From assembly GCA_946413815.1 (NCBI GenBank), contig CAMKMD010000021.1:1-54341 (forward strand): 54,341 nucleotides of DNA, given 5' to 3'. The position numbers and the translations under genes were made by a program. This DNA comes from an uncultured Ruminococcus sp. GTDB lineage: Bacteria; Bacillota; Clostridia; Oscillospirales; Ruminococcaceae. Of this stretch, positions 26,541 to 35,125 are shown in pieces (the first letter of the stretch is position 1; the number at the start of each line of letters is the position of its first letter). The notes beneath the pieces are model-generated. The model was not told where the DNA came from and ran no database searches. It saw only the letters and a program-made list of their open reading frames with translations.

Positions 26541-28475
26541 GTGATGAAGAAGTTCAGATCACTTTCACTTGCGGCTGCACTGATTTGTTTTACAAGTGCT
26601 GGTATGTCATACTCTGAAATCTGCGCAGCAGAAGAAATCGCTGCGGGTACTAAGCTGGACGAGATTCATGGCATAAATGACTCTGTATTCTGCATCAGCA
26701 GACCGGACTGCGCAGCTTTGAATGTTGTCAATGCCTCGGATTTCGGGCTCTCACCGGACGCCGCAGACAATACACAGGCGATGCGGGATACCTTTACCTA
26801 TTGCCGTAATCATCCCGGTACCAAGCTTGTGATCGAGCAGGGAATCTATCATTTCAGTCCGGAAGAGGATATCTATCTGAATAAGCTGAAAGACACGCTG
26901 ATCGATGCACAGGGGGCGGAATTCATTTTCAGCACTCCGCATTATTTCAAGATATATGCCTGCGACAACTTAGAATTGTGTAATCTGATCGTTGACTGGG
27001 ACTGGGATTCGTTCCGGCTCGGTTCTCTTGTAAAGATCGAAAATGAAAACGATGCGGACAATACACTTGAGCTCAATTTTACAGAACTGGAGGAAGTGGA
27101 TGCGGATATCCCGGTCATGAGCTTTATGCAGTATGACCCTGTTGATCTTGTAGCAGGTGTTCACGGCAGCTTCAAGATATACAGTCCCTTTGTAGATACG
27201 GAGTGTATCAAAAGCGTGGAAAAGGTGAGCGGGAAACCTAATGTCCTTAAGATCACACACAGCGGTGCATTGGATTATTTTCGCAATGACGAGGTATATC
27301 TGCTGCGGCATTATGTATACGGTGGACAGGTGTTCAACATCGTTGAAGAATCGTCGGACATCACCTTTGACAATGTGAGCATTTATGGTGCCTGCGGTAT
27401 GGGATATGTATTTGCATACGGTTCACATCATTATCAGATCATCAATTCGTATATAGGACTTCGTCCGGGAGCAGAGGACAAATACAGGATCTCGACAACA
27501 GCTGACGGTATTCACATTGCAAATTCTAACGGATATTTCCGTATCGACAACTGCGATCTGAGCTTCTGCGGTGATGATATACTGAATGTGCATGATGATA
27601 TGTTCTACATAGAAAGTATCGACAGCAGCCGGACAGTCATGAAGGGAACTGTTGCGATCAAGATAGTTGAGCCGGGGCATACACTCGGATTCAAGGATCT
27701 TAACCTCAGCGATATTGCGTATGAAGCGAAAGTCGCTTCCATTACCAGAAACGGCTACGAAGCTACGATCACGCTGACAGAGCCCGTACCGGAGGAGATC
27801 ACCACGGATATGCTCGCATACAGCAAAACAAGAGCCTCTGAGAACTACGTGCTGACGAACAATTATGTGCATGAGACAAAGGGACGTGGATTCCTGATGA
27901 ACAGCGACTACGGCCTTTGTGAAGGAAACACGTTCTATCGTACTTGTAGCCAGACATTGCAGGTACGTACGGATATTCCGTCATCACGGGTGATAGAGGG
28001 GACAGGTGCAGAGCATATACAGATCCTCGGCAATACCTTTACGGAATGCAATTTTGGCGGCAGGGGCGATGTAATCACGATTGAAAGCCTGCTGAACGGT
28101 GAACGAATGGCCAATACTCCGCTGGCTGATATCCGTATCATGAACAATGAGTTCAATGCCTGTAATCAGGCGCCTGTCAATGCGGACAATGTTGACGGGC
28201 TGACCGTTTCCGGCAATATATTCAGAGATTGTGATGCTCCTGATTTCGGGATCCATTGTAAAAATGCTGAAACATCTTCAAATCTGTTCCTTCCGCGAGG
28301 TGATTGCAATGCAGACGGCACTTTCAATATCGCCGATGTCGTTCTTCTGAAAAAATGGCTGCTTGCCGTTCCCGATACAGATATTGCAGACTGGAACTCC
28401 TGCGACTTATACAGAGACGGAAAACTTGATGCTTTCGATCTGTGTTTCATGAGGCGGGAATTGTCAGAGCTATAA
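26541..28475 (+). CDS. Secreted right-handed beta-helix enzyme with dockerin (GH110-like)
   Basis: 644 residues. A GTG at 26541 and an ATG at 26544 both follow GGGAGG; either could start translation. A signal peptide (about 1-30) leads to a parallel beta-helix (about 55-570) of the pectate-lyase superfamily. The segment ADGIHIANSNGYFRIDNCDL followed by GDDILNVHDD resembles the catalytic face of family GH110 alpha-1,3-galactosidases, which remove terminal galactose from host-type glycans; another beta-helix glycosidase or lyase cannot be excluded. The C-terminal dockerin (GDCNADGTFNIADVVLLKKW ... CDLYRDGKLDAFDL) is of a third sequence type compared with the other dockerins here and links the enzyme to a scaffold. 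Single-gene unit with its own promoter and terminator. Confidence 0.82.
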   Translation: MMKKFRSLSLAAALICFTSAGMSYSEICAAEEIAAGTKLDEIHGINDSVFCISRPDCAALNVVNASDFGLSPDAADNTQAMRDTFTYCRNHPGTKLVIEQGIYHFSPEEDIYLNKLKDTLIDAQGAEFIFSTPHYFKIYACDNLELCNLIVDWDWDSFRLGSLVKIENENDADNTLELNFTELEEVDADIPVMSFMQYDPVDLVAGVHGSFKIYSPFVDTECIKSVEKVSGKPNVLKITHSGALDYFRNDEVYLLRHYVYGGQVFNIVEESSDITFDNVSIYGACGMGYVFAYGSHHYQIINSYIGLRPGAEDKYRISTTADGIHIANSNGYFRIDNCDLSFCGDDILNVHDDMFYIESIDSSRTVMKGTVAIKIVEPGHTLGFKDLNLSDIAYEAKVASITRNGYEATITLTEPVPEEITTDMLAYSKTRASENYVLTNNYVHETKGRGFLMNSDYGLCEGNTFYRTCSQTLQVRTDIPSSRVIEGTGAEHIQILGNTFTECNFGGRGDVITIESLLNGERMANTPLADIRIMNNEFNACNQAPVNADNVDGLTVSGNIFRDCDAPDFGIHCKNAETSSNLFLPRGDCNADGTFNIADVVLLKKWLLAVPDTDIADWNSCDLYRDGKLDAFDLCFMRRELSEL

Positions 28476-28490
28476 GATATTTTAAAAGAT

Positions 28491-28520
28491 CAAGCCACCC
28501 ATCGGGTGGCTTGTCTGCTT
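28491..28520 (+). terminator. Terminator of the beta-helix gene
   Basis: A ten-bp perfect stem CAAGCCACCC-ATC-GGGTGGCTTG (28491-28513), 15 bases after the stop codon. Confidence 0.8.
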
Positions 28521-28541
28521 AGTCTTCATGTTTATACGGCC

Positions 28542-28668
28542 TTATAATCCAAGTATCCCCGCATCGATCTTCTGTATCGTTATTGCATCATTGCCGCTTA
28601 TACCTGCGACACCGTCGCAGTCCGCATTTGCAAGGGCCGTGGCTGTGAGAGCATACTTTTCCATGGCT
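28542..28668 (-). pseudogene. Truncated dockerin C-terminus
   Basis: The minus strand encodes [20 protein letters not shown], then ISGNDAITIQKIDAGILGL and a stop at 28542-28544, which is the second half of a dockerin. Everything upstream is gone: the sequence changes at about 28661-28668 into the promoter region of the TPR gene. Positions 28551-28627 are identical for 77 bases to 38410-38486, the 3' end of the CHAP-dockerin gene. Confidence 0.85.
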
Positions 28669-28726
28669 ATTTTTTGTTCTTTGGGGAAAAGCAGTTGGAT
28701 AGATAAGAAAGCTGCGCACAGAAGTA

Positions 28727-28755
28727 TTGAAAAACGGCGGAAAATGTGGTATAAT
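28727..28755 (+). promoter_or_regulatory. Promoter of TPR gene 1
   Basis: TTGAAA (28727-28732), 17 bases, TATAAT (28750-28755) preceded by TGG. The same promoter with one changed base precedes TPR gene 2. Confidence 0.85.
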
Positions 28756-28824
28756 CAGAATTAACAGAAAAAGTGAAAAATGGAAAGATGTGAAGAAACG
28801 CAGAGAAAAAATCAGGAGGTAAGT

Positions 28825-31107
28825 ATGGAAAAACTATCATTTACCGCTATCTACAAGCTGCTCAGCTCAGAGCTTTTCAATAAAAAGCAGGTCAATAAGG
28901 AAATACCGGAATGGCTCAGAGTCTGTTTCATCGAACCCTTTCGGGAAAGTAATGCCACAGATCTTATAGAACTTGTCAAAGAATTTGATGCGCCTGCTTC
29001 CGGCAATAATTCAGCTAACTTTTTCAACAAGCGTCTTGATAGTAGCAATACGGATTTCCGTATTCGGCTTGCCGACTATCTTATGGCAAAGGACGGTCAG
29101 TCTCTTAATGATACAAATATCAATCGTTTAAAAACAAGTATCTCAGCCCAGCTTACAAAGAAAATCGAAGAATCACGCAGGTCTGGTGAGTTATATTCTA
29201 AAAGTGAGCCTGATGATACTATTGTACACAATATCGTTGAAAAGCTGTGCGGTTATGATTTTGGTTCAGCCGAAGATCTTTGTGGAACTATCCAGAAATT
29301 AAACAGGACAGACCCTTACTTGGCATATATGTTGATTACTATCGTCTCTCTATTCGGTGAGAAAAAAAGCGGTGAATTATCTTACAAGCAATCACGTCAT
29401 ACCATAGAAGCTGCTCAGAAATTTGAGACACTTTCAGCGTTGCTTACAAAGGAAAGCAAGCCAAAGCATGAGCTTATCAGAGAAAAACTGATAAACAGAT
29501 ACTACAACGGAGATGTGTTTCAGTTCAATTATGAATGGCAGCATTTTATCAGTTCCGGTGGAGAGCTCATAGGTATGTTTACACGCATAGAATTTGAGGA
29601 AATCCTGCGTTATGCTGTTTTTCTGAGTGAAAATATGAAAGATAATTTCAGTATTAATAACAACAATGAGCTTGCTTTAAAAATAACATCTGCTGGTATT
29701 GCTGCATCAATGGAAATGAGATCTGATATATCTGTCTGTCTTCTGATTTTGCAGTTGTATAATATAAATGTAATTTGTTTATGGCAAAAGAAGAATGTTT
29801 CACTGTATAGAAATGGATTTGAGGAAGCAAAAGAATACCACAGACAGGTACTTACAATGATCTCTGACAGCAATGATCTGTTTGATATGTCGGAGGAGAC
29901 GAGGCAGAAAAGAAAACTACTTGAAAAACAGATCAGCAATGGTGTTCCGGTTACGATAAATTTTTTGTATAGAGAGGCTATTTTCTATTCTTTCACTTAT
30001 CAGCTCGACAGATCTGTTGATGTCTTTTTCAGTTATATATCTGCGCTGAGCAGATATTCAGGGGACAATATAGATACGATACGTAATATGATCGCCAGTG
30101 CTGAAAATGATCTCGCTTTTGTTATGCTTAAATCAATCGATCTTGCAAATGCTGAAAAGTACTTTGAGCTTTCGCTTAGACACAGGATGCAGTTAATAAC
30201 CGGAAAAGAAAAGCGACTTGCTGCAGCATATACCAATCTCGCCACTTTGAAATTAGCGCTGCATGAGTATGATGCTGCTCTTGAGAACGTTGAGAATGTT
30301 TACAGTATAAGAAAGAAATTACTCGAGGCTCAAAAAATAGGGATAAGCAGTTTGCTACAGTGCACAGCAACTTATACAAGTATATACATACATATTGCAT
30401 TTGAAAGTTCCGGAAAGAAAAGGAGCACATATCTTCAAAAGGCGAGAGAAAAGATGAATGAAGCTTTTCATCAGTATGATATGATTCTGAGTTCAGGATC
30501 TGAAAGCGGCATTTCTGTCAGTCGTCGGTATTATGTTCGTTGTCTGTATCTTGCAGGGGAAATAAAGAAACTGGAGGGAAAGACAGACGAAGCGATAGCT
30601 ATGATGAAAAAAGCCTGCCAGCTTAATTCAGAAAGCTGTTCTGACAGTGTTGAGGATATGTATAATTATTATTTCAGGATGCGTGATATAAAGATACGAT
30701 TGCTTTTATCTGAAATTCTTATTGAAGATGGTAGGATAGCGGAGATTGCTCCAGAGCTTGTAGTTATGAAGGAAGAATTACAGTGCCTCCGCAGTGATGC
30801 CAATCATACTGTTCCGGGGAAAGGCTTTACAACCGATGACCTTTGGGCTCTCTATAATATAATAAGTGCCAGATATCTTATAGAAACAGGTGCCGAGAAA
30901 ATCGCTCTCAAGGAGCATATCAGTGAAGCTAAAGCAGCCGCTGACAGACTATGCACAACTTATTATACGTTTAATGACAGATACCGGAGCAATAATCGTA
31001 AAGCTTTCGGCAAACTTGCTGACTACGCATATCATGAGCTTCCTTTTATTGATAAGGGAAAGAAGTCATCCGATGACATCTTTTTCCTGCAGTTCTTTGT
31101 ATTGTAA
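28825..31107 (+). CDS. TPR-repeat protein 1 (duplicated family, unknown function)
   Basis: 760 residues from the ATG at 28825, which follows CAGGAGG; an in-frame ATG at 28780 is weaker. Paralogue of the gene at 42828-45113. Residues 1-300 form a helical domain opening LSFTAIYKLLSSELFNKKQV and including ANFFNKRLDSSNT. From about 400 to 720 the protein is TPR-like (for example AAAYTNLATLKLALHEYDAA and FNDRYRSNNRKAFGKLADYA). There is no NTPase motif, signal peptide or membrane span, so it is a cytoplasmic protein-protein interaction protein. Its N-terminal domain shows weak pattern similarity to that of the two STAND NTPases nearby (F[ST][TA][VI].K.[IL] start; a hydrophobic LL[IT]L..[IL]FG segment near 195-260), so it may be a partner or an NTPase-less relative. 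Confidence 0.75.
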   Translation: MEKLSFTAIYKLLSSELFNKKQVNKEIPEWLRVCFIEPFRESNATDLIELVKEFDAPASGNNSANFFNKRLDSSNTDFRIRLADYLMAKDGQSLNDTNINRLKTSISAQLTKKIEESRRSGELYSKSEPDDTIVHNIVEKLCGYDFGSAEDLCGTIQKLNRTDPYLAYMLITIVSLFGEKKSGELSYKQSRHTIEAAQKFETLSALLTKESKPKHELIREKLINRYYNGDVFQFNYEWQHFISSGGELIGMFTRIEFEEILRYAVFLSENMKDNFSINNNNELALKITSAGIAASMEMRSDISVCLLILQLYNINVICLWQKKNVSLYRNGFEEAKEYHRQVLTMISDSNDLFDMSEETRQKRKLLEKQISNGVPVTINFLYREAIFYSFTYQLDRSVDVFFSYISALSRYSGDNIDTIRNMIASAENDLAFVMLKSIDLANAEKYFELSLRHRMQLITGKEKRLAAAYTNLATLKLALHEYDAALENVENVYSIRKKLLEAQKIGISSLLQCTATYTSIYIHIAFESSGKKRSTYLQKAREKMNEAFHQYDMILSSGSESGISVSRRYYVRCLYLAGEIKKLEGKTDEAIAMMKKACQLNSESCSDSVEDMYNYYFRMRDIKIRLLLSEILIEDGRIAEIAPELVVMKEELQCLRSDANHTVPGKGFTTDDLWALYNIISARYLIETGAEKIALKEHISEAKAAADRLCTTYYTFNDRYRSNNRKAFGKLADYAYHELPFIDKGKKSSDDIFFLQFFVL

Positions 31108-31182
31108 CTGATGTGCGATATTGTAATATCATAGATTTGGGAATCAGTAGTGAGGGACATATGCTTTCAATCAGCGATAGTA

Positions 31183-31275
31183 ATGTGTCTGCTACTTGAG
31201 GTACTGATAGTTTTCCTGTTCATATCAAGTATTGCAAGATATATACGCAGAAGAAATGCCATAAATATGAGCTGA
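31183..31275 (+). CDS. Candidate 30-residue membrane peptide
   Basis: Reads MCLLLEVLIVFLFISSIARY followed by IRRRNAINMS: one hydrophobic span and an Arg-rich tail, the layout of type I toxin peptides. There is no clear ribosome site in front of the ATG and no second copy in the window, so translation is doubtful. Confidence 0.25.
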   Translation: MCLLLEVLIVFLFISSIARYIRRRNAINMS

Positions 31276-31402
31276 TATGATAAGAATTAGGATTAGTATA
31301 AGGAATTCAAAGCTGCATACTGGAATTGGCAATTAAGGAGATTGTCAGGCATACCGAGATGGAGAACTGAAAAACTGGATCAGGTAACAAATAAAAAAGA
31401 CG

Positions 31403-31424
31403 ACGGCGGGGTTATCCCCGCCGT
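31403..31424 (-). terminator. GC-rich hairpin in the convergent gap
   Basis: ACGGCGGGG-TTAT-CCCCGCCGT, nine-bp perfect stem. T-rich sequence follows it on the minus strand, so it could end leftward transcripts from STAND NTPase 2. Confidence 0.6.
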
Positions 31425-31556
31425 TCAGGCTGTCAAAAAGTCGGTTTTTTGATTTAGGCTTGCGAAAGTCGATCCAAAAATGCCTATTCGACGTTAGCCC
31501 TTCGTGGGATTTTTATTTCTAAAAAGGGATTTTTTGATAAGCTGGGCCGGGCTGAA

Positions 31557-31580
31557 TAGCCCGGATTTTTATGTATTATA
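31557..31580 (+). terminator. Rightward terminator in the convergent gap
   Basis: CCGGGCT-GAAT-AGCCCGG (31557-31574) followed by ATTTTTAT. Confidence 0.75.
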
Positions 31581-31731
31581 ACAACATCAAATAAGTTGAG
31601 CTTATGCTAAGAATGACTCTGACGATAAGGAAAAGCAAGATTTTACTCAGCCGTCAATAATTCCTTACAATTGCCTGCATAAAACGATATACGCTACATT
31701 GATGATGCCATTATAAACGCAAGAACAATAA

Positions 31732-31753
31732 GAGCCGTCACCAGGGACGGCTC
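31732..31753 (-). terminator. Leftward hairpin after STAND NTPase 2
   Basis: GAGCCGTC/GACGGCTC (31732-31753). On the minus strand it is followed by TTATTGTTCTT. Confidence 0.55.
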
Positions 31754-31901
31754 ACAAACTGTCTAAAAAATCAGTTTCTATAATTCTGGCTTTTGATTAA
31801 CAGTCAAGAAACTCCTATTCTACGTTAGAACTCTTTGGAATTATTGGTCCGAAGAGGTTATTTAGAAAAAATCTCTATTTTAGCTATTCTCGGAAATACC
31901 T

Positions 31902-34751
31902 TTAATGGCAGTATTTATTTGTCAGCGAATCAATACAACGAATAATTCGAGCGCATTCATTGCTAAAATACGGAGAGGAAGATGTTGAATCATACAAGTC
32001 CCGATAGACTTTTAATGCCATTTCGATATTACCGGTTTTTTCATAGAGCTGTGCAAGTTGGTTCTTTTTTGCTATGTAATTCGTGGCGGAATCACCGGAG
32101 AGACCGTTTCCGAAATAAGGTTCACGATATATAAAAGCCTTCTCTAACTGTTCGATTGCAATATCATATTTTCCCATAGCAGTTGATAGCTCGGCTTTGG
32201 TATAGTTGAGATTGTAAAGACTGATCTGTACCCTGAACTTGTGATAGATATTCTCTGCATTGAGTATGTATTGCTTTGATTTCTGAAATTCTTTGCGTCG
32301 AGTTGATATTCTTGACAGTGCGAGATACCCAGTGAATGGCGTTTTATACTCAGATATATTTATAGACTGTAGATAATTACGTATTTCTATTAGTTCAGAA
32401 GCAAATCTTTCTGCTTGTATTAGTAAGCTATCATCTTCATTCTGATCATACATATTGAGATATAGTGATTGGAGGATTTCATCTACATCGGATAAATACA
32501 TCAGTTCCTGATTGTTTTTATTTGATATCTGCTCGATTATGCTTCTTCCTTGATTCAATAGTTCTACAGCTTTCAGTAAATGATTGCAGCTTCGTTCATT
32601 ACAACCGATACGACAGAGCATACGTGCTGTCTTGAAGTGCTTATCTCCTAAATGGTGTTTATATAGCGTATATAGTTTTTTTGAAAGATCAAGTGCGTTC
32701 TTCGGTTTGTCGCAGTGTGAAAAAATAAGCTCAGTCCATTCATAAAAGTTGCTCGTCTCCATTTCCGGTTCGGGATATGCGTTTTTAATGTGCTCTGCTA
32801 TATTGTTGATGGTATGCTTTTCAGCTACTTCAGCATTATAACAGCGTAGAGAAGAAAATTCATCAATCATCAGTTCTACAAATTTCAGGCAGCTTTTCAA
32901 ATCAGGATGACATACGATCTGCACAGTTTCATTTATAAGCGTATGCATAGTGATAACGCCGTCGAGTTCTCTGAGCCATGAACGTGAAACAAGAGCGTTG
33001 ATGGCTGAATAGCTTTTAAGTCCGCAGAAACTGCGGACATATTTTTTCTCCAGACCGCTTTTGGGCATCAGGGACATACAGGAAAGAATATAAAGTTCCA
33101 TTTCGTTCATATCCGTCATATCAAATATCTGCCTGATATGCTTTGTCATATTCATAGCTTTCCGGCTTTTGTTAGGGATATGGAATTCTTCTTCAAGTTC
33201 CTCTTCTCCGTGTTCTGACAGCGTGTTCCACATTTCTTCAGGTGAAAGATCACTTACAAGCATCTGTTTAGCTGTAAGCTCAATGGCGAGTATGTGGCCG
33301 GAGAAGTGCTCAATTATTTTTTCAGCAAACGGATCTGATGTAACGTCTTTCTTATAGTATCTTGAGAATATCTGCTTGCATTCCTCGAGGTCGGTGATAT
33401 CTTCAAGGGGGATAGTCTCTTCGCTGTATACCGTAGATGAATCCCAGCGTGTAGTAACTATGACATGGCATAGACCGGTGAGAAAATCGGGAAGTGAAGG
33501 ATCCTGTACGTCAACGTTGTCAAGGATAATAAGTGTGCGCTTATTTAAGACGCAGCGAAGTGCAGTCAGTTTGCGCTGGTAGAATTCCTCGTCTGTTTCA
33601 GGTACACCTTCTTTGTTAAGAAATCTGTCGGATACAAAGGGTCTGGTAAGAGTAAAAACAGTATTGTCATTCAGAAGATCAATGACAGAACTGTTGAACT
33701 CGGCGAAAACTATTGTATCGTATTCTCCGGAATACTTCCTGGCATAGCGCTTTGCTGTCTCTGTTTTGCCTATACCGCCCATTCCCTGTAGAAATACGAA
33801 ATGATCTCCGTTCTGCAGCTTATCATGTATACTGTCGATAAGCTTTTCATGTCCGATATAGATCGGGTTTGCTGAGATAATATGCGGCAGCAGACGTGTC
33901 TCTGTTGGCGGTTCGGCTGTAGTCTGCCTGGTCTTGAATTCATCGCTGTACAGAAACGAGAGCATCTGTATGTTGTCTCTGAATATCGACCACAGGATCA
34001 GCAGCGTTATTGCTTCAATATTTTCATCCGCTCCGAGTTTCTGCTCTATCTTTGAAACCAACTCCTGAGGCATCTGCTCCTTTTCGTTCTCGTAAAGCGA
34101 GCGGCATTCATCCAGAAGCTGCGCATTCTGTGCTTCGATAACAGTTACTCTGCCGAGCAGCCATTTTCGTGCCTCACTGCCGGAAAGCCATTTCGCAAAT
34201 TTTTCGCAGGTCGGCTTCTGAGCCTTTCTTTTCTGACCGTTCAGAAACATAGTAATTCGTTTCTGTATACTGTTGGTCATGACTGTTGATTCCGGCACAT
34301 TCGGAACCGTAAAGGTATAAAGAACGGTATAGCCGACAAATCTGGCCATTGAATCAGAAGCTGCGTATCCGAGCAGTTCTTTCCGCTTGGACTGCGGTAT
34401 CTGATCATCATTCTCTATCAGGGAAATGAGATCATCTCTGAGTTTTGCCTTATTGACATCAGATATGAATTCGAGCACTTCTTTCTGTGTCAGTTTTTCT
34501 ATGTTGTCTGTGACCTCTTTATCATAAGCGTGATTCTGGATATCCTTGCGGATCTCTCCTTTTGCTTCACTGTTCATGACAAGGCTTGCATATTTCTTTT
34601 CAATATGAATACTGTCACATTGTCTGTTGCATAGCCTGAGAGGTTTTGCGACAAGGCTGTATAATGTAGCTACCAGATCAGGATCATTAGGTGCGTCGCT
34701 CATGGCCGACTTTATTAGCTTTGCGACTGTACTGAAGATAAGTTCACTCAT
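31902..34751 (-). CDS. STAND NTPase 2 (paralogue of STAND 1)
   Basis: 949 residues, collinear with the protein at 4526-7354 over the full length. Residues 1-295 are the same helical N-terminal domain (MSELIFSTVAKLIKSAMS; SFLYS before the NTPase). The NTPase core has Walker A GMGGIGKT (323-330), Walker B LIILDNVD, the TTRWD sensor, GHILAIELTAKQM and a MHTLINETVQ motif. TPR-like repeats fill the C-terminus. The NTPase core is the most conserved part and the C-terminal repeats diverge more, as expected if they sense different ligands. The ATG at 34751 follows GGAGG by seven bases. It is divergent from the second tiny ORF and a secreted amidase, repeating the gene order of cassette 1. Roles proposed for it are inference. 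Confidence 0.85.
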   Translation of the reverse strand: MSELIFSTVAKLIKSAMSDAPNDPDLVATLYSLVAKPLRLCNRQCDSIHIEKKYASLVMNSEAKGEIRKDIQNHAYDKEVTDNIEKLTQKEVLEFISDVNKAKLRDDLISLIENDDQIPQSKRKELLGYAASDSMARFVGYTVLYTFTVPNVPESTVMTNSIQKRITMFLNGQKRKAQKPTCEKFAKWLSGSEARKWLLGRVTVIEAQNAQLLDECRSLYENEKEQMPQELVSKIEQKLGADENIEAITLLILWSIFRDNIQMLSFLYSDEFKTRQTTAEPPTETRLLPHIISANPIYIGHEKLIDSIHDKLQNGDHFVFLQGMGGIGKTETAKRYARKYSGEYDTIVFAEFNSSVIDLLNDNTVFTLTRPFVSDRFLNKEGVPETDEEFYQRKLTALRCVLNKRTLIILDNVDVQDPSLPDFLTGLCHVIVTTRWDSSTVYSEETIPLEDITDLEECKQIFSRYYKKDVTSDPFAEKIIEHFSGHILAIELTAKQMLVSDLSPEEMWNTLSEHGEEELEEEFHIPNKSRKAMNMTKHIRQIFDMTDMNEMELYILSCMSLMPKSGLEKKYVRSFCGLKSYSAINALVSRSWLRELDGVITMHTLINETVQIVCHPDLKSCLKFVELMIDEFSSLRCYNAEVAEKHTINNIAEHIKNAYPEPEMETSNFYEWTELIFSHCDKPKNALDLSKKLYTLYKHHLGDKHFKTARMLCRIGCNERSCNHLLKAVELLNQGRSIIEQISNKNNQELMYLSDVDEILQSLYLNMYDQNEDDSLLIQAERFASELIEIRNYLQSINISEYKTPFTGYLALSRISTRRKEFQKSKQYILNAENIYHKFRVQISLYNLNYTKAELSTAMGKYDIAIEQLEKAFIYREPYFGNGLSGDSATNYIAKKNQLAQLYEKTGNIEMALKVYRDLYDSTSSSPYFSNECARIIRCIDSLTNKYCH

Positions 34752-34776
34752 TCGTATCCCTCCTTCACTTTTATGA

Positions 34777-34806
34777 CCAACTTGAAACCAACCTGTGGCT
34801 AACGAT
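34777..34806. promoter_or_regulatory. Three 11-bp-spaced direct repeats upstream of STAND 2
   Basis: CCAACTTG (34777), CCAACCTG (34788) and CTAACGAT (34799), each 11 bases apart, matching the array at 7381-7410 in sequence, order and period. Confidence 0.75.
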
Positions 34807-34824
34807 TGTTTCCGGTCAGTGTGG

Positions 34825-34880
34825 TATCATATAGTCAGTAAGAAAAACAAACTTACTGATTCAAGTATAACACATACTTG
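34825..34880. promoter_or_regulatory. Divergent promoter/operator region of cassette 2
   Basis: A -10-like TATCAT near 34825-34830 is followed by the inverted repeat CAGTAAG/CTTACTG (34836-34842 and 34852-34858) and the perfect palindrome CAAGTAT-N5-ATACTTG (34862-34880). All elements correspond to those at 7429-7489. Confidence 0.6.
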
Positions 34881-34908
34881 CTTTGAAATCAAGGAGGAGG
34901 TGATCACG

Positions 34909-35049
34909 ATCAGAAGCAGACACAATGTCCTGAGGTATATCAGGATGCTTGCCGGACTGATCCTTAACCGTTTGCGGATAGCTCTGCTTACGGTCTTGCT
35001 CAGACCATGGCGTATCTGCAGAAGGAACAAGAAGGGAAGAAGGAAATGA
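34909..35049 (+). CDS. Small cationic amphipathic peptide of cassette 2 (non-ATG start)
   Basis: About 46 residues, core [20 protein letters not shown] and an Arg/Lys tail (RRNKKGRRK). A full anti-SD match GGAGGTGATC covers 34896-34905; the codon eight bases past GGAGG is ATC (34909). GTG at 34900 overlaps the Shine-Dalgarno. The frame is open up to an ATG at 34795, but that ATG lies inside the conserved direct repeats and has no equivalent in cassette 1, where a stop at 7465 closes the frame. Synonymous-only divergence from the 7519-7689 copy in [14 protein letters not shown] supports translation. The gene is 76 bases upstream of the amidase gene and probably cotranscribed. Confidence 0.65.
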   Translation: MRSRHNVLRYIRMLAGLILNRLRIALLTVLLRPWRICRRNKKGRRK

Positions 35050-35125
35050 TCAAGACAAGCCACAAACACGAAGGAAAACTGAGCAGGCAGTCAATGTACT
35101 GCCGGAAATAACAGGAGGTATCACT

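Larger units (their letters stand above)
31430..31880. repeat. Two degenerate copies of a ~120-base intergenic repeat
   Basis: Copy A begins with CTGTCAAAAAGTC at 31430, copy B with CTGTCTAAAAAATC at 31759. Both then contain CCTATTC[GT]ACGTTAG (31493-31507 and 31814-31828), and A/T-rich ends. Each copy is preceded by a GC-rich hairpin (31403-31424 and 31732-31753). The 31108-31901 gap holds no other recognisable gene apart from the doubtful small ORF at 31183. Confidence 0.55.
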
